From contig DAOUJY010000047.1 in the NCBI GenBank assembly GCA_034421995.1, positions 1 to 64,000 of the forward strand: a stretch of 64,000 nt of DNA. Reading direction: 5' to 3'. The stretch is from Bin87 sp034421995 (GTDB taxonomy: Bacteria; Chloroflexota; Dehalococcoidia; Lucifugimonadales; UBA3495). Below the pieces are notes generated by a model, which was not told the origin of the DNA, did no database searches, and saw only the letters and a list, made by a program, of their open reading frames with translations. Below, in pieces: positions 45,615 to 54,346 of the stretch. Position 1 is the first letter of the stretch. Every line of letters begins with the position of its first letter. The position numbers and the translations under genes are program-made.

Positions 45615-46013
45615 ATGCTGTCCGCAATCAAAGGAACACCTTTGCCGAACTTGCCATGGGGCGAGATTTCGTATGATGAAGTGCTCGACCATTATGAGCA
45701 AGCCTGTATCACACTGCAACGCGGCCAAACCGGAGAACTGTATCTGACTTGGTGGAGCGACGCGGATGACGACGTTGAGCGGTGGGTTTGCCTGCCGCTC
45801 AGCAAAACGCGCCTCCGCGACATCCTTTCCGGAAAAACGGCGCCCCGATATGCTATGGACCACCCCGAGAACGGCTACGTGCTCGCGGTTGATATTGACT
45901 TGGCAACCGACGTGGTAGTTCGCACCGTCAAAACTACCACTGCCGCCTTACCCCAGGACGCGCTGCCCCGACCCGAAGCCGAGCTGAAGATGCCGATGCC
46001 CGCAACGCTGTAA
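45615..46013 (+). CDS. Hypothetical protein, possible DUF6575-like
   Basis: 132 residues, ATG 45615. The pattern IKGTPLPNLPWGEISYDEVLD, then GELYLTWWSDADDDVERWVCLPLSKTRLRDILSG, then YVLAVDIDLATDVVVRTVK, suggests a small beta-rich sensor-like domain of the type seen in phage- and toxin-linked genes. The comparison is from memory only. It follows the previous hypothetical gene by 20 bases and precedes a retropepsin-like gene by 11. Confidence 0.6.
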   Translation: MLSAIKGTPLPNLPWGEISYDEVLDHYEQACITLQRGQTGELYLTWWSDADDDVERWVCLPLSKTRLRDILSGKTAPRYAMDHPENGYVLAVDIDLATDVVVRTVKTTTAALPQDALPRPEAELKMPMPATL

Positions 46014-46024
46014 AGGTTGGCGCT

Positions 46025-46549
46025 ATGTCAACGTTCAAGATTGATATAGCCGTCGGCCACCCGGATGGCGGCGACCTGTCCCCTGTAGGGCCAGTGGTTG
46101 ACGAGACGGCGGCCCACTCCGTGTTGCCGGAGTCGCTGCTGACCAAGTTGGGTATTGCACCCCGTCGCCAGGTGGAACTCACTCGCTTTGACGGCAGCAC
46201 GGCAAAGTACGGCTATGGCCTGGCCCGCTTCAGCATCGACGGCGAGGAATGGCCCTGCCCGGTGGTATTCGGGCCGGAGGACGATTGCCGGCTGGGCGCG
46301 TCGGCCCTGGAGATTTTCAACTTGGAGATTGACCGTGCCGGCGAAAAACTGCGACCGGCGAAGCGTCGTTTTCTGGGCCGGAAGGCACAAGGCCCGGACC
46401 GGGACGCGCCGCAAGGCGCTGCTGCAATCCTGCAGATGTTTAAGGAAATTCACGAGAGTATGCCGGAGGGAGCTCTGGATGAACTCCCGACCGATCTTTC
46501 GGTGAATTTTAAGCACTATCTCTACGGCCGGCCGAAGGAAGGAGAATAG
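46025..46549 (+). CDS. Retropepsin-like protein with altered active site
   Basis: 174 residues, ATG 46025. The fold is that of the small MGTF-type aspartic proteases at 49990 and 55062: STFKIDIAVGHPDGGD, then the active-site segment VVDETAAHSVLPESLL, then YGYGLARFSIDGEEWPCPVVFGP. In the relatives the segment is LVDTGATHS, so here Thr-Gly of the DTG triad is Glu-Thr; proteolysis is doubtful. The C-terminal 60 residues (QMFKEIHESMPEGALDELPT) are an extra extension. It precedes a broken PIN gene. Confidence 0.7.
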   Translation: MSTFKIDIAVGHPDGGDLSPVGPVVDETAAHSVLPESLLTKLGIAPRRQVELTRFDGSTAKYGYGLARFSIDGEEWPCPVVFGPEDDCRLGASALEIFNLEIDRAGEKLRPAKRRFLGRKAQGPDRDAPQGAAAILQMFKEIHESMPEGALDELPTDLSVNFKHYLYGRPKEGE

Positions 46550-46557
46550 AGACTGAG

Positions 46558-46964
46558 GTATATGGGGATTCCGGCTACTGGATAGCTATGTTGAATCCAA
46601 GAGATCAATGGCATCAAAAAGCAATGCAAATTACAGAGCGCATCGGCAACAGGCCCATTGTAACCAGCGAACTGGTCATACCGAATTTCTGAACGGCATG
46701 GCGCGACACGGCCCGCGAAGCCGTCGTGAAGGCGCGGATACCGCGCAAAAACTTTACGTCAACCCAGATATAACCGTCGTTCTGCTCCAGGATTTTCCGC
46801 TGGCAAATGCTATTGAACGATATGCCAGCCGCCTCGACCAGCGCTGGAGCGTGGTTGACTGCCACAGCTTTCTCATCATGGAGGAACGCGGCATAACCGA
46901 TGCGCTGGCTTACGACCGAGACTTCGAGCAGGCTGGGTTTCGCGCCCTATTGCGGGAAGATTAG
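46558..46964 (+). pseudogene. PIN-domain (VapC-like) gene broken by a frameshift
   Basis: The frame beginning at 46558 reads VYGDSGYWIAMLNPRDQWHQ and on to SELVIPNF, then a stop at 46690, and is clearly the first half of a PIN toxin (usual form MIYVDSGYW). A second frame continues TEFLNGMARHG to CHSFLIMEERG and LAYDRDFEQAGFRAL, ending at 46964. A single missing base near 46680 would join them. The normal start codon also seems lost. Either this is true decay or an assembly indel. Confidence 0.75.
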
Positions 46965-47099
46965 CGCACCTCTACCATCCGCGAAATCCACTTTTTACAA
47001 ATAGTTAACCGCCCCGCAACAACGTTGTGGCATTCTATTCCCGACTATACCGCGCACTTGACGGCCAGCGAATCGTTTTCGCCGAAAGTTGGGAATCCA

Positions 47100-48479
47100 A
47101 TGCTCACCGATGTCATCACCGCCAGGCACTACCTGAACGAATGCTTTGACCCCGACGGATTCACCAGGCCCGCCTACCAGAGCCTGATGGACAACTTGGA
47201 CCGCTTGGGCGTGCCCGAATTGCAGGGCCGCTGGCGCGAGGCCAAGCATCGCGCCGGACTGGACGCCTTCACCTTCATGCTGGACCCGCGGGAGTTCCGC
47301 ACTGTGCCCACCGACTGGGTGCCGCGCATCATTCCCGCCGACGAATGGGATACCATCTCTCGCGGCGTGGAACAGCGTCTCAAGGCCATCAACCGTTTCC
47401 TGCTGGACCTCTACTGCGGCGAGCAGCAGGTGGTCCCGCCCGACGTGATGTATTCCTGCCAGTATTACAATCCGGAGTTGCAGGACTACCGCCCAGCTCA
47501 GAACGTGTTCGTCCACATCTACGGCATCGACCTGGTACACATGGGCGACGGCCGCTACGTCATTCTGGAAGATAACCTGCGCATACCATCGGGCATCAGT
47601 TACCAGTTGAAGACCGCCGAGCTCGGGCTGAACGTGATGCCGGAACTGGCCCAGGGCTACGACATCGTCCCCTACGACATTCGCGCCGGCTACCACGATA
47701 TGTTTGCGTCGCTATGCGATACCGATGATCCGGTATGCGTCCTGCTCACCGACAGCAAGTTCGGCTCGGCATTCTTTGAGCATCGCTACCTTTCGGAGTT
47801 GCTGGGCATTCCGCTGGTGGAAGGCTCCGACCTCTACATTGGCGCCAACGGTCGCGTGTGGGGTCGCGCCATCGACGGCGACTTCGAGGTTGATCTCATT
47901 TACCGCCGGGTGGAAGACCTGGAGCTTTTCGTGCCCGGCCTGACCGAAGCCTACCTCAACCACAAGGTCGTGCTGGTCAACGCCATGGGAACCGGCGCCG
48001 GCGATGACAAGCTGGTGTTCCTCTGGGCGCCCGATATGATAAAAACGTACCTGGGGGAAGAGGCCATTCTGGAACAGGCGACCAGCTATGATCTGCGTTC
48101 GCCGGCCAACAGGCAGTACGTATTGCAGAACCTCGATAGCCTGGTGTTGAAAACGCGCCAGGGCTACGGTGGGTTGGGCGTGTTCATCATGCCCGACTTG
48201 GACAAGGGCTATCGCAGCCGCCTGTCCCAACAGCTGATTGAACAGCCCCAGGTGTTCATCGCCCAGGAAACCCTGGACTTCTCCCAACATCTTGTCTTTG
48301 ACGAGTCCGGTGGCGAATTTGAGGAGCGCTACGTTGACCTGCGCGTGTTCGCCGTGCAGAACGGTCGGGGAGAGGTCACCGTTTTCCCCGGCGGACTGAC
48401 CCGCGTGTCCGAGGCCAACAGCCGGGTGACCAACAACTCGTCAGGAGGGTCATGCAAACCGACCTGGGTAGTCCGCTGA
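47100..48479 (+). CDS. Circularly permuted ATP-grasp protein, copy A
   Basis: 459 residues from ATG 47100, set because the family begins with a segment like YLNECFDPDGFTRPAY; TTG 47025 would add 25 unusual residues. Blocks are PRIIPADEWDTISRGVEQRL, VILEDNLRIPSGISYQL, LLTDSKFGSAFFEHRYL, ANAxGTGAGDDK-type VNAMGTGAGDDKLVF and the ending NNSSGGSCKPTWVV. The family is predicted to make amide bonds on peptides or proteins, acting with alpha-E and transglutaminase proteins. Both partners follow. The last 28 bases overlap the transglutaminase gene. Confidence 0.88.
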   Translation: MLTDVITARHYLNECFDPDGFTRPAYQSLMDNLDRLGVPELQGRWREAKHRAGLDAFTFMLDPREFRTVPTDWVPRIIPADEWDTISRGVEQRLKAINRFLLDLYCGEQQVVPPDVMYSCQYYNPELQDYRPAQNVFVHIYGIDLVHMGDGRYVILEDNLRIPSGISYQLKTAELGLNVMPELAQGYDIVPYDIRAGYHDMFASLCDTDDPVCVLLTDSKFGSAFFEHRYLSELLGIPLVEGSDLYIGANGRVWGRAIDGDFEVDLIYRRVEDLELFVPGLTEAYLNHKVVLVNAMGTGAGDDKLVFLWAPDMIKTYLGEEAILEQATSYDLRSPANRQYVLQNLDSLVLKTRQGYGGLGVFIMPDLDKGYRSRLSQQLIEQPQVFIAQETLDFSQHLVFDESGGEFEERYVDLRVFAVQNGRGEVTVFPGGLTRVSEANSRVTNNSSGGSCKPTWVVR

Positions 48480-49351
48480 TACGCGAGACGGTCCCGGTGC
48501 ATTACGCCTACATTGCCAGATATACCTACTCCGATGTAGTGGTGCAGAACGATAACTTCCTCCGGCTGTCGGCATACTCCGATCTCTACCAGAAACCGGG
48601 CGCCGGCGAGGTGGCCACAACCCCGCCGGGCCGCCAGATCGTTTATACCGACCGCCTGGGCAACACTGTCCATCGGGTTCGCATATCCGCGCCGCACCAG
48701 GAACTGATCATTGCCGCCGCCGGGCACGTTTGCCTGAGCGACCTGTCGCCGGATGTAGGCGACGTCCCACTGGCCGGCCTCGAATACGGGCTGGAAGCGC
48801 AGGAGTTCCTCACCGCGTCCCACCTGGCCGATCCGGCCGCCGTCGTGGAAACCGCTCTGGTCGCCGCCGGCGGGGCATCCACATTGCTGGATACGGTGAG
48901 CAACGTGGTGCGGTGGATCTACGAAAACGTGCGTTACCAGCGCGGCCACACGTCGGTGAACACCACCGCGGCGGACGTGCTGGAGTCCATGAGCGGCGTT
49001 TGCCAGGACATGACCCACCTGGGCCTCGCCATGCTGCGCTCCCTGGGCATCCCGGCCCGCTACGTCAGCGGCCTGCTCACCCGGCAGCCGGGCGAGACCC
49101 ACGCCTGGCTGGAGTTCATGCATCCCCAGCAGGGCTGGCTGCCCGCCGACCCCACTCGTGGCCTCGTCAGCAACACCGGAACCGATTACCTGAAGTTCGG
49201 CGTGGGCCGCGACTACTCCGAAGTGCCGCCCGTGTCCGGCTCCTTTGTGTCAAAAGGCTCCGGCCAACTGGATATGGCCGCTGCCGAAGTCTTTTTCGAC
49301 CGCGACACGATTTCAATGGAAGATGCCTTCGGGCTGCTGGGACGCTTGTAG
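48452..49351 (+). CDS. Transglutaminase-like cysteine protease
   Basis: 299 residues, ATG 48452 with AGGAGG nine bases upstream. The N-terminal beta domain (YAYIARYTYSDVVVQNDN...RLSAY) is typical of this bacterial set, followed by the catalytic core with Cys184 in SGVCQDMTHL, His217 in GETHAWLEF and Asp233 in LPADPTRG. It overlaps the ATP-grasp gene by 28 bases. It probably cuts or transfers peptides modified by that enzyme. Its TAG stop lies within a palindromic repeat. Confidence 0.88.
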   Translation: MQTDLGSPLIRETVPVHYAYIARYTYSDVVVQNDNFLRLSAYSDLYQKPGAGEVATTPPGRQIVYTDRLGNTVHRVRISAPHQELIIAAAGHVCLSDLSPDVGDVPLAGLEYGLEAQEFLTASHLADPAAVVETALVAAGGASTLLDTVSNVVRWIYENVRYQRGHTSVNTTAADVLESMSGVCQDMTHLGLAMLRSLGIPARYVSGLLTRQPGETHAWLEFMHPQQGWLPADPTRGLVSNTGTDYLKFGVGRDYSEVPPVSGSFVSKGSGQLDMAAAEVFFDRDTISMEDAFGLLGRL

Positions 49352-49375
49352 GGGCGAATAATTATTCGCCCCTAC
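49348..49375. repeat. 28-bp palindromic repeat, AT-core type
   Basis: A perfect palindrome with core ATAATTAT. The TAG stop codon of the transglutaminase gene (49349-49351) is formed by its left arm. It lies between the transglutaminase and the alpha-E gene of the same set. Confidence 0.95.
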
Positions 49376-49421
49376 GCCTACACGCTTGAACCCCGCTGAC
49401 GCAGAGGAGCATGGTCAGACG

Positions 49422-49958
49422 ATGGTAGAACCCAGGTCAATCACTTACCGCAGCGACCGTTGGCTTACCGACTCCCGGGTGTACAACCTCATCTGGATGG
49501 GACGGTGGCTGGAACGGGCGGACAACATCGCCCGCGTGGTGAACACCTTCGCTCGCATGGCGGTGGAAAACGGCAGCGATATGCTCACCCTGCAGCAGTC
49601 CCTGGAAACAGCCGCCGCCATTCGCGGCATCAGCATCGACGACCCCGGCCAGTCCCTCGCCATGCTCATCAAACAGCACGAAGCCTCTTCCATCTACCAC
49701 AGCCTCGCCACCGCCCGCAGCAACGCCACCCACGTCGGCACCGTGGAACTCATCCGCGCCATGTCCGAAGCCGTGCTGACACTGGAGGACGATGCGGCGA
49801 TGCCGGACACGCCGCTGAACGCCCTGCTGCTCACCAACGAGGTCCTGGAACGCCTCAACGCCGTGTACAAGATCATCGACGACAACTGGTTCCACCAGGA
49901 AGCGCTATCGGAAGAAGAGGTGTACCGCCGCTTCGTCCAGCAGCAGCAGCAGCAATAG
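49422..49958 (+). CDS. Alpha-E domain protein, short form
   Basis: 178 residues from ATG 49422. An all-helical protein with SRVYNLIWMGRWLERADNIAR, SIDDPGQSLAMLIKQHEA and LLLTNEVLERLNAVYKIID, matching the alpha-E (DUF403) family that travels with circularly permuted ATP-grasp enzymes. It is about half the length of the copy at 56766. The end is a run of five CAG and one CAA codon (QQQQQQ), a short simple-sequence tail. A TTG at 49386 is an alternative start. Confidence 0.75.
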   Translation: MVEPRSITYRSDRWLTDSRVYNLIWMGRWLERADNIARVVNTFARMAVENGSDMLTLQQSLETAAAIRGISIDDPGQSLAMLIKQHEASSIYHSLATARSNATHVGTVELIRAMSEAVLTLEDDAAMPDTPLNALLLTNEVLERLNAVYKIIDDNWFHQEALSEEEVYRRFVQQQQQQ

Positions 49959-49989
49959 TTGCCTGGCACGCTTGAACCGGCCTGCTTTT

Positions 49990-50349
49990 TCAGAGGCGCA
50001 CCCTTGTGGTCGGTTCCAATACCTCACGAACCGGGTCAACTTTGAACATCAGCATCTGTAGCGTGGTCGCCCCAACGATGTTGACGTCATTACCTTCCGG
50101 CCCAAATATCGCCGGGCAAATTTCTTCGCGGTCGTCAATCCCAATCAGTGCCCGACCGCGCCAGTAAGATACCTCACTGCCGTCGGCCAGTGTCGCATCA
50201 ACTTGGGAACTTCGGCTTATGCGCAGCCCGTCCAGCAACGACGCGGGAAACATGGCGAAGGAGGCGCCGGTATCAACCAACGCCTCAACCTCTATCATGT
50301 CGCCGCCGTCAGGATTGCCGACCCGAACCATTGTTGAGAACGTGCCCAT
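49990..50349 (-). CDS. Retropepsin-like aspartic protease
   Basis: 119 residues from ATG 50349 with GGAGG eight bases before it. The start MGTFSTMVRVGNPDGGD leads to ALVDTGASFAMFPASLL, the single DTG active site, then a VDATLADGSEVSYWRG strand and IFGPEGNDVNIVGATTLQML. Single-domain enzymes of this kind must dimerise to be active. Natural targets are unknown. It is one of five such genes in 10 kb and is convergent with the alpha-E gene. Confidence 0.85.
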   Translation of the reverse strand: MGTFSTMVRVGNPDGGDMIEVEALVDTGASFAMFPASLLDGLRISRSSQVDATLADGSEVSYWRGRALIGIDDREEICPAIFGPEGNDVNIVGATTLQMLMFKVDPVREVLEPTTRVRL

Positions 50350-50383
50350 TGATGTTTCCTCCACAGGTTAGGCGACAACGATT

Positions 50384-51214
50384 TTATGCGATGATTGACA
50401 CCGTGTCCAAAACCTTCAGCCCCAATTCCCGGTCCCCTTCCAGCGCCGTCCTCGACTGCACAATGCCCTTATCGATGCTTTTGGTGAACAGCTTCCAGGC
50501 ATCGATCGCGTCTATGGTGACCTGAGCGGCGGGCGTGTTGGCTTCGTGTTCATACAGTGCCCAGCCCGAAGCGCTGCGTACTACCAGCCAAGTCCCGCCC
50601 GCAGCGCCGGAAATCGCGACACGGATCATCGTTCCCGTTGGGACTTCCACGCCGGAGTACGCACGCGGCAGCCCGTGCGCGAAAGTCGCCAGAACCGGCG
50701 CGAACCAATGCGGACCGGTCAGCAAGGGACGTCCCACCGCCTCTCGGATCTGCTGTTGATGATGCCAATACTCTGTGTATTCGCGGGCGAGGTGCAGCCA
50801 AACCGGGACCGGATCCGGGCCGGCCCAACTCACCACCGGGCCAATGTCGTGCGGATCCAGGGACTGCAAATACTGGTTCACGAGATAGCCCATGGACTGC
50901 AATAAGTCGATCATGAGGCGTGGGCTCATCCTCCCCATGGCCCTGACCCATTGCTCGTTCAGGTTGTTGAGTTCCCTCACGAGATCGTCCCACTCATCCG
51001 TGACGATCCATGATGCCTGGTAACCGTCGCGGCCAATGGACAGCTGGCCGACGTTATCACCCAGGATGTGCGCCGCCACGTCGTGCACCGACCAGCCGGG
51101 ACACGCCGTAGGCGCATCCCATTCCTCCGGTTGCAGGGAGTCCAATACCTCTACGAGATGTTGCAGCAGCCCGGGTAGCAAGTGTGCGGTCAATACAGGT
51201 TCCGGTGGGTGCAT
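50384..51214 (-). CDS. DinB/MDMPI family (mycothiol-dependent isomerase-like) protein
   Basis: 276 residues from ATG 51214. The four-helix DinB-like N-terminal domain carries PTACPGWSVHDVAAHILGDN, in which the His residues bind metal, and WLHLAREYTEYWHHQQQIREA with the later ligands. The C-terminal half is a sterol-carrier-like MDMPI domain (ISGAAGGTWLVVRSASGWALYE...DAWKLFTKSIDKG). Relatives use mycothiol or bacillithiol; the cofactor here is unknown. It stands alone next to a flavin oxidoreductase. Confidence 0.83.
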   Translation of the reverse strand: MHPPEPVLTAHLLPGLLQHLVEVLDSLQPEEWDAPTACPGWSVHDVAAHILGDNVGQLSIGRDGYQASWIVTDEWDDLVRELNNLNEQWVRAMGRMSPRLMIDLLQSMGYLVNQYLQSLDPHDIGPVVSWAGPDPVPVWLHLAREYTEYWHHQQQIREAVGRPLLTGPHWFAPVLATFAHGLPRAYSGVEVPTGTMIRVAISGAAGGTWLVVRSASGWALYEHEANTPAAQVTIDAIDAWKLFTKSIDKGIVQSRTALEGDRELGLKVLDTVSIIA

Positions 51215-51339
51215 GGTCGTCACCCTCGCACTTAGCCAGGCAAATATCCCCCGCGGGCACGCGGCGGGGATATGCGCAGGGGAAGGTTTCACGACCTGCC
51301 CCTGCCGGCGTCAGCGCCGATTGGCGCAACGGATCTCGA

Positions 51340-52455
51340 TTACTTGAAGTGCGGGATCACGTCCTCGGAGATGCACTTCAGGGTGTCCATGACCACCTCT
51401 CGGGGGACGGAGGAGGTCCAGTTGCACTCGAACATGATCTCGTCGGTGGTGAACTGCTCGCGGAACATATGGATCTTCTCAACCACCTCTTCCGGCGTGC
51501 CGAAGAGGTTGACCTCTTGGGTGGCCTCGGGGCCGGCGCTGCCCGCGTCGGTGCTTCCGATGGCGAGCCGACCGGCGTAATAGATCCGCGCCAGGTTCAT
51601 CAGGTCTTCGACCCGGCGGTCCGCCTTCTCCTGAGTGTCCGCCACCAGCGTGGGCACGCGCACCACCGTGCTCGGCTCGCCCTCGTGACCGGCGTCGTAC
51701 CAGGCCTTGCGGTAATCCTGCACGTCCTGCCTCAGGATGGCGGAACCGCGCAGGTTGTGGGGCGAGCTGCCGGCGCCGATGGCGATGCGATAGCCATGCT
51801 CGCCCATGGGAACGAAGCTCTCCTGGCTGTCCACGGGGAGCAGCATGGGCATCGGCTTCTGCACCGGCTTGGGGATGCTCATGTATTCTTCGTAGAAGGC
51901 GGGATAGTTGAAGTACTTGCCCTCAAACCCGGAGAACCTGTCCTCGTTCCAGAGCTGCTTGAGCAGCTCCAGGTACTCGTAGAAGTATTCCCGGCGTTGG
52001 TCGGAGCCCCGCGTGCGGGCGCCCGGGCCGTAAATGAACCGGCCTTCGCTGACCTGGTCCACTATGGCGACCTGTTCCGCCACCTGGAAGGGGTCCTCCA
52101 GCTGGAGGTTGTCAAAGGCGTAGCGTTCGTGGGGCAGCGCCCGCTCCGATACCGTCTCCCCGGGCAGCCGCAGGGTCGGGCGGTGGATGGAGGTGCCGAT
52201 CCTGATGTTCTCGGTGTGGTTGGCCAGGACGGCCGACAGCATGAGCGACTGGGGGTCCATGCTGCCCTGGGTGGAGAAGTGGCCGCCGCCCAGCCAGACG
52301 TAATCCCATCCCGCGTCTTCGACGAGTTCGATTTCCTTGAAGTTCATCTTGTAGGCTGCGGCCTCAAGGAGCTTGCCGCCCTGATAGTCTGGATCCCAGG
52401 GAACCTTGCCGCCCTCGTAAACGGCGTTCCAGGTTGTGAAAAGTCCAAAGTCCAT
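51340..52455 (-). CDS. LLM-class flavin-dependent oxidoreductase
   Basis: 371 residues, ATG 52455 with GGAGGG upstream. Luciferase-like features are MDFGLFTTWNAVYEGG, LVEDAGWDYVWLGGGHFS, LANHTENIRIGTSIHRP, AEQVAIVDQVSEGRFIYGPG and a C-terminal FGTPEEVVEKIHMFREQF. The active-site region YEYLELLKQLWNEDRFSGF is that of FMN-dependent monooxygenases. The substrate is unknown. It differs clearly from the two other copies, so these are old paralogues, not recent duplicates. Confidence 0.88.
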   Translation of the reverse strand: MDFGLFTTWNAVYEGGKVPWDPDYQGGKLLEAAAYKMNFKEIELVEDAGWDYVWLGGGHFSTQGSMDPQSLMLSAVLANHTENIRIGTSIHRPTLRLPGETVSERALPHERYAFDNLQLEDPFQVAEQVAIVDQVSEGRFIYGPGARTRGSDQRREYFYEYLELLKQLWNEDRFSGFEGKYFNYPAFYEEYMSIPKPVQKPMPMLLPVDSQESFVPMGEHGYRIAIGAGSSPHNLRGSAILRQDVQDYRKAWYDAGHEGEPSTVVRVPTLVADTQEKADRRVEDLMNLARIYYAGRLAIGSTDAGSAGPEATQEVNLFGTPEEVVEKIHMFREQFTTDEIMFECNWTSSVPREVVMDTLKCISEDVIPHFK

Positions 52456-52569
52456 GATTGACCCTCCATTCCGTGCGGGCGATACATTCCATCATTGCAG
52501 CCGATGTTAACACCGGCGGCAGAGAGCGTCAACGCTGGCACCGGAATAGGCAGCGCTAGCGGCGCAGCG

Positions 52570-53550
52570 CTACTCCATCAGCTCTGCTAGATGAGGCTCG
52601 AACACCCGCTTGAACGCAACCAATCGTGTTTCCACCCATTGCTGCAATTCTCGTAACCGCTCCGGGTTGTCCTCGGCCAAGCTTCCCTCGCGCACTGTCA
52701 GAATGCGAGATGCTGGCCGGTTGTTTTGGCGCAACCACTCCAGCGGCTCTGAAAGTTCGCTTTCAATCAGGTCTTTTTGCTCAGCCAACTTGTCGAACAA
52801 GGCTTCGTTCTGCATTTTGTCGTCAGAGTTGATATAAAGCTGAACCCAGATTTTCCCCGGGAATAGGTTTAGGGATTCATCACTGGCGCCATAATATATG
52901 CGGTCTCGCCAAGGAGAGTCCGGGCGGAACCTTCGCCATCTCCAACGAGGATGGTTCCCGCCAGGAGTGAGTCTGTGCTCATCTAACAATTCCCGGTCCA
53001 GTCCCTCGAAAAACCGGCGGCGGCGCTCTGTCGCACCGGCATTGTCTCTGGCTCGCCTGTCCCGCAGCGCACTAGCCATATTTTTCTGCCAATCATTAGG
53101 CATTGCCACCACTTTGAAATGCGGCGCCGGCCTAGAGTTGTCAATGCGCCACGCTTCAACAACCACGCCAAAAAACTGGGTATCCTCCCCAGTCCGCTGG
53201 TTGAGCCAGTCCAGCGCCTGCCGATGTTCTGGCTGAAATTCGCTGGTGAGCCAGACGATAATGCCCGCTTCGAAACCCGCAGCGTAAGTAAGCAATTGTC
53301 CCAGATGTCTGTGGTCAGTAGACGCCAATTGGTTTTCTATCACCACAGGCGTATCGGTCCCTTGAACGTGGGCAAGTACATCCAATTCAAAGGAACCCAC
53401 CCGGGCTTCCCGCTCTCGGAATTCCAATTCCAGCCCCAGTTCCTCGCCCAGCTTGTCCAGATTGTCCGCCAGCCACCTCGAAAAGTTGAACTCTTCATGG
53501 GGCCAAACCGTGCGCAGACCAACCCGCTCAATCACTCCCAAATCAACCAT
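52570..53550 (-). CDS. DUF4268 protein with restriction-like nuclease domain
   Basis: 326 residues from ATG 53550 with AAGGAG seven bases upstream. The N-terminal half has a PD-(D/E)xK-type core: SFELDVLAHVQG, then PVVIENQLASTDHRHLGQLL and AAGFEAGIIVWLTSEFQPEH. The C-terminal DUF4268 domain contains RIYYGASDESLNLFPGKIWV and RILTVREGSLAEDNPE. Such proteins are often in defence islands and may cut DNA; the target is unknown. A broken relative lies at 61909. Confidence 0.82.
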   Translation of the reverse strand: MVDLGVIERVGLRTVWPHEEFNFSRWLADNLDKLGEELGLELEFREREARVGSFELDVLAHVQGTDTPVVIENQLASTDHRHLGQLLTYAAGFEAGIIVWLTSEFQPEHRQALDWLNQRTGEDTQFFGVVVEAWRIDNSRPAPHFKVVAMPNDWQKNMASALRDRRARDNAGATERRRRFFEGLDRELLDEHRLTPGGNHPRWRWRRFRPDSPWRDRIYYGASDESLNLFPGKIWVQLYINSDDKMQNEALFDKLAEQKDLIESELSEPLEWLRQNNRPASRILTVREGSLAEDNPERLRELQQWVETRLVAFKRVFEPHLAELME

Positions 53551-53630
53551 CGCAAAACTCCTTGTCGCGCCGTCGCCTACTGTCACTCCGCCGGCGGCAT
53601 TCGTTCCTCAATAATAACGCCACCGCCGTC

Positions 53631-53981
53631 CTACCAGTCGATGGTGAGGCGGCAGTTCGCCAGCAAGGCCGTGCCTATCATGGGATAGCTTCCCAAGGTC
53701 TGTACCCGCACGTCCAAAGGCTGCCCGTGCCAAAGTATGCGCCCAGCGTGAACGTTGGCGCGGATGCTCCGCCCGTCTGCAAGGGTTACTCGTTCCGCTC
53801 TTGCGCTGCTCAATCCCAGCTCATGCGCTGCTGATTCCGGCAGCGATAGCGCCCCGGTGAACCCGGTATCGATTAATACCTCGACCGACCGGAAAATCCG
53901 GTCATCGCCGGCAATGTCAATAGTGATCCGCGCTTCCAGTTGGGACGCATCTCGCCGAATGCTCACCTGCCCACTAATCAT
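53631..53981 (-). CDS. Retropepsin-like protease, partner-linked copy 2
   Basis: 116 residues, ATG 53981. The form MISGQVSIRRDASQLEARIT, then VLIDTGFTGALSLPESAA, then IRANVHAGRILWHGQPLDV and GTALLANCRLTIDW, is the clan AA aspartic protease subtype common in cyanobacteria and Chloroflexota. Its start overlaps the end of the small partner gene by eight bases, so the two are translated together. The same two-gene unit is repeated just upstream. Confidence 0.85.
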   Translation of the reverse strand: MISGQVSIRRDASQLEARITIDIAGDDRIFRSVEVLIDTGFTGALSLPESAAHELGLSSARAERVTLADGRSIRANVHAGRILWHGQPLDVRVQTLGSYPMIGTALLANCRLTIDW

Positions 53982-54282
53982 GAATTTGCCTTTGTCGATC
54001 AGCCAGAATCTCCATGGTTCCCCGCCAACCCAATCTCACCGGCGAGTACGGCTTGTCGCTGCCCACCAGTTCGGCCCAGGTGAATGCGTTCGGATGTCGT
54101 TCCCGCAGACGCTTGGTTAGCTCCACGTCGCTGTGCTCACCTCGGTACTCGCCAACCTCATAGTCGCCACTGTGAATGTCGATGACCACCAGTTTGCCCC
54201 AATGCTTGGCTTCCATTTCCTCACGGATGCCCGCGTAGATTTTCTGGCCCATGGCGGCCGCTTCATCCGGCGTGAGTTCCAT
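53974..54282 (-). CDS. Small protease-partner protein, copy 2
   Basis: 102 residues from ATG 54282 (GGGAGG seven bases upstream). It begins with a helix TPDEAAAMGQKIYAGIREEM, then the conserved beta segment GKLVVIDIHSGDYEVGEY, then LTKRLRERHPNAFTWAELVG and a basic end. Relatives in cyanobacteria also precede a small aspartic protease. The function is unknown; tight coupling suggests an inhibitor, substrate or DNA-binding partner. It closely resembles the protein at 54742. Confidence 0.75.
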   Translation of the reverse strand: MELTPDEAAAMGQKIYAGIREEMEAKHWGKLVVIDIHSGDYEVGEYRGEHSDVELTKRLRERHPNAFTWAELVGSDKPYSPVRLGWRGTMEILADRQRQIHD

Positions 54283-54346
54283 AATCATCCCTCCCGTCAA
54301 AGGCCACCGCCAAGTCCAGTCCGCCTCCGGCGCATGGCCCCGGACG

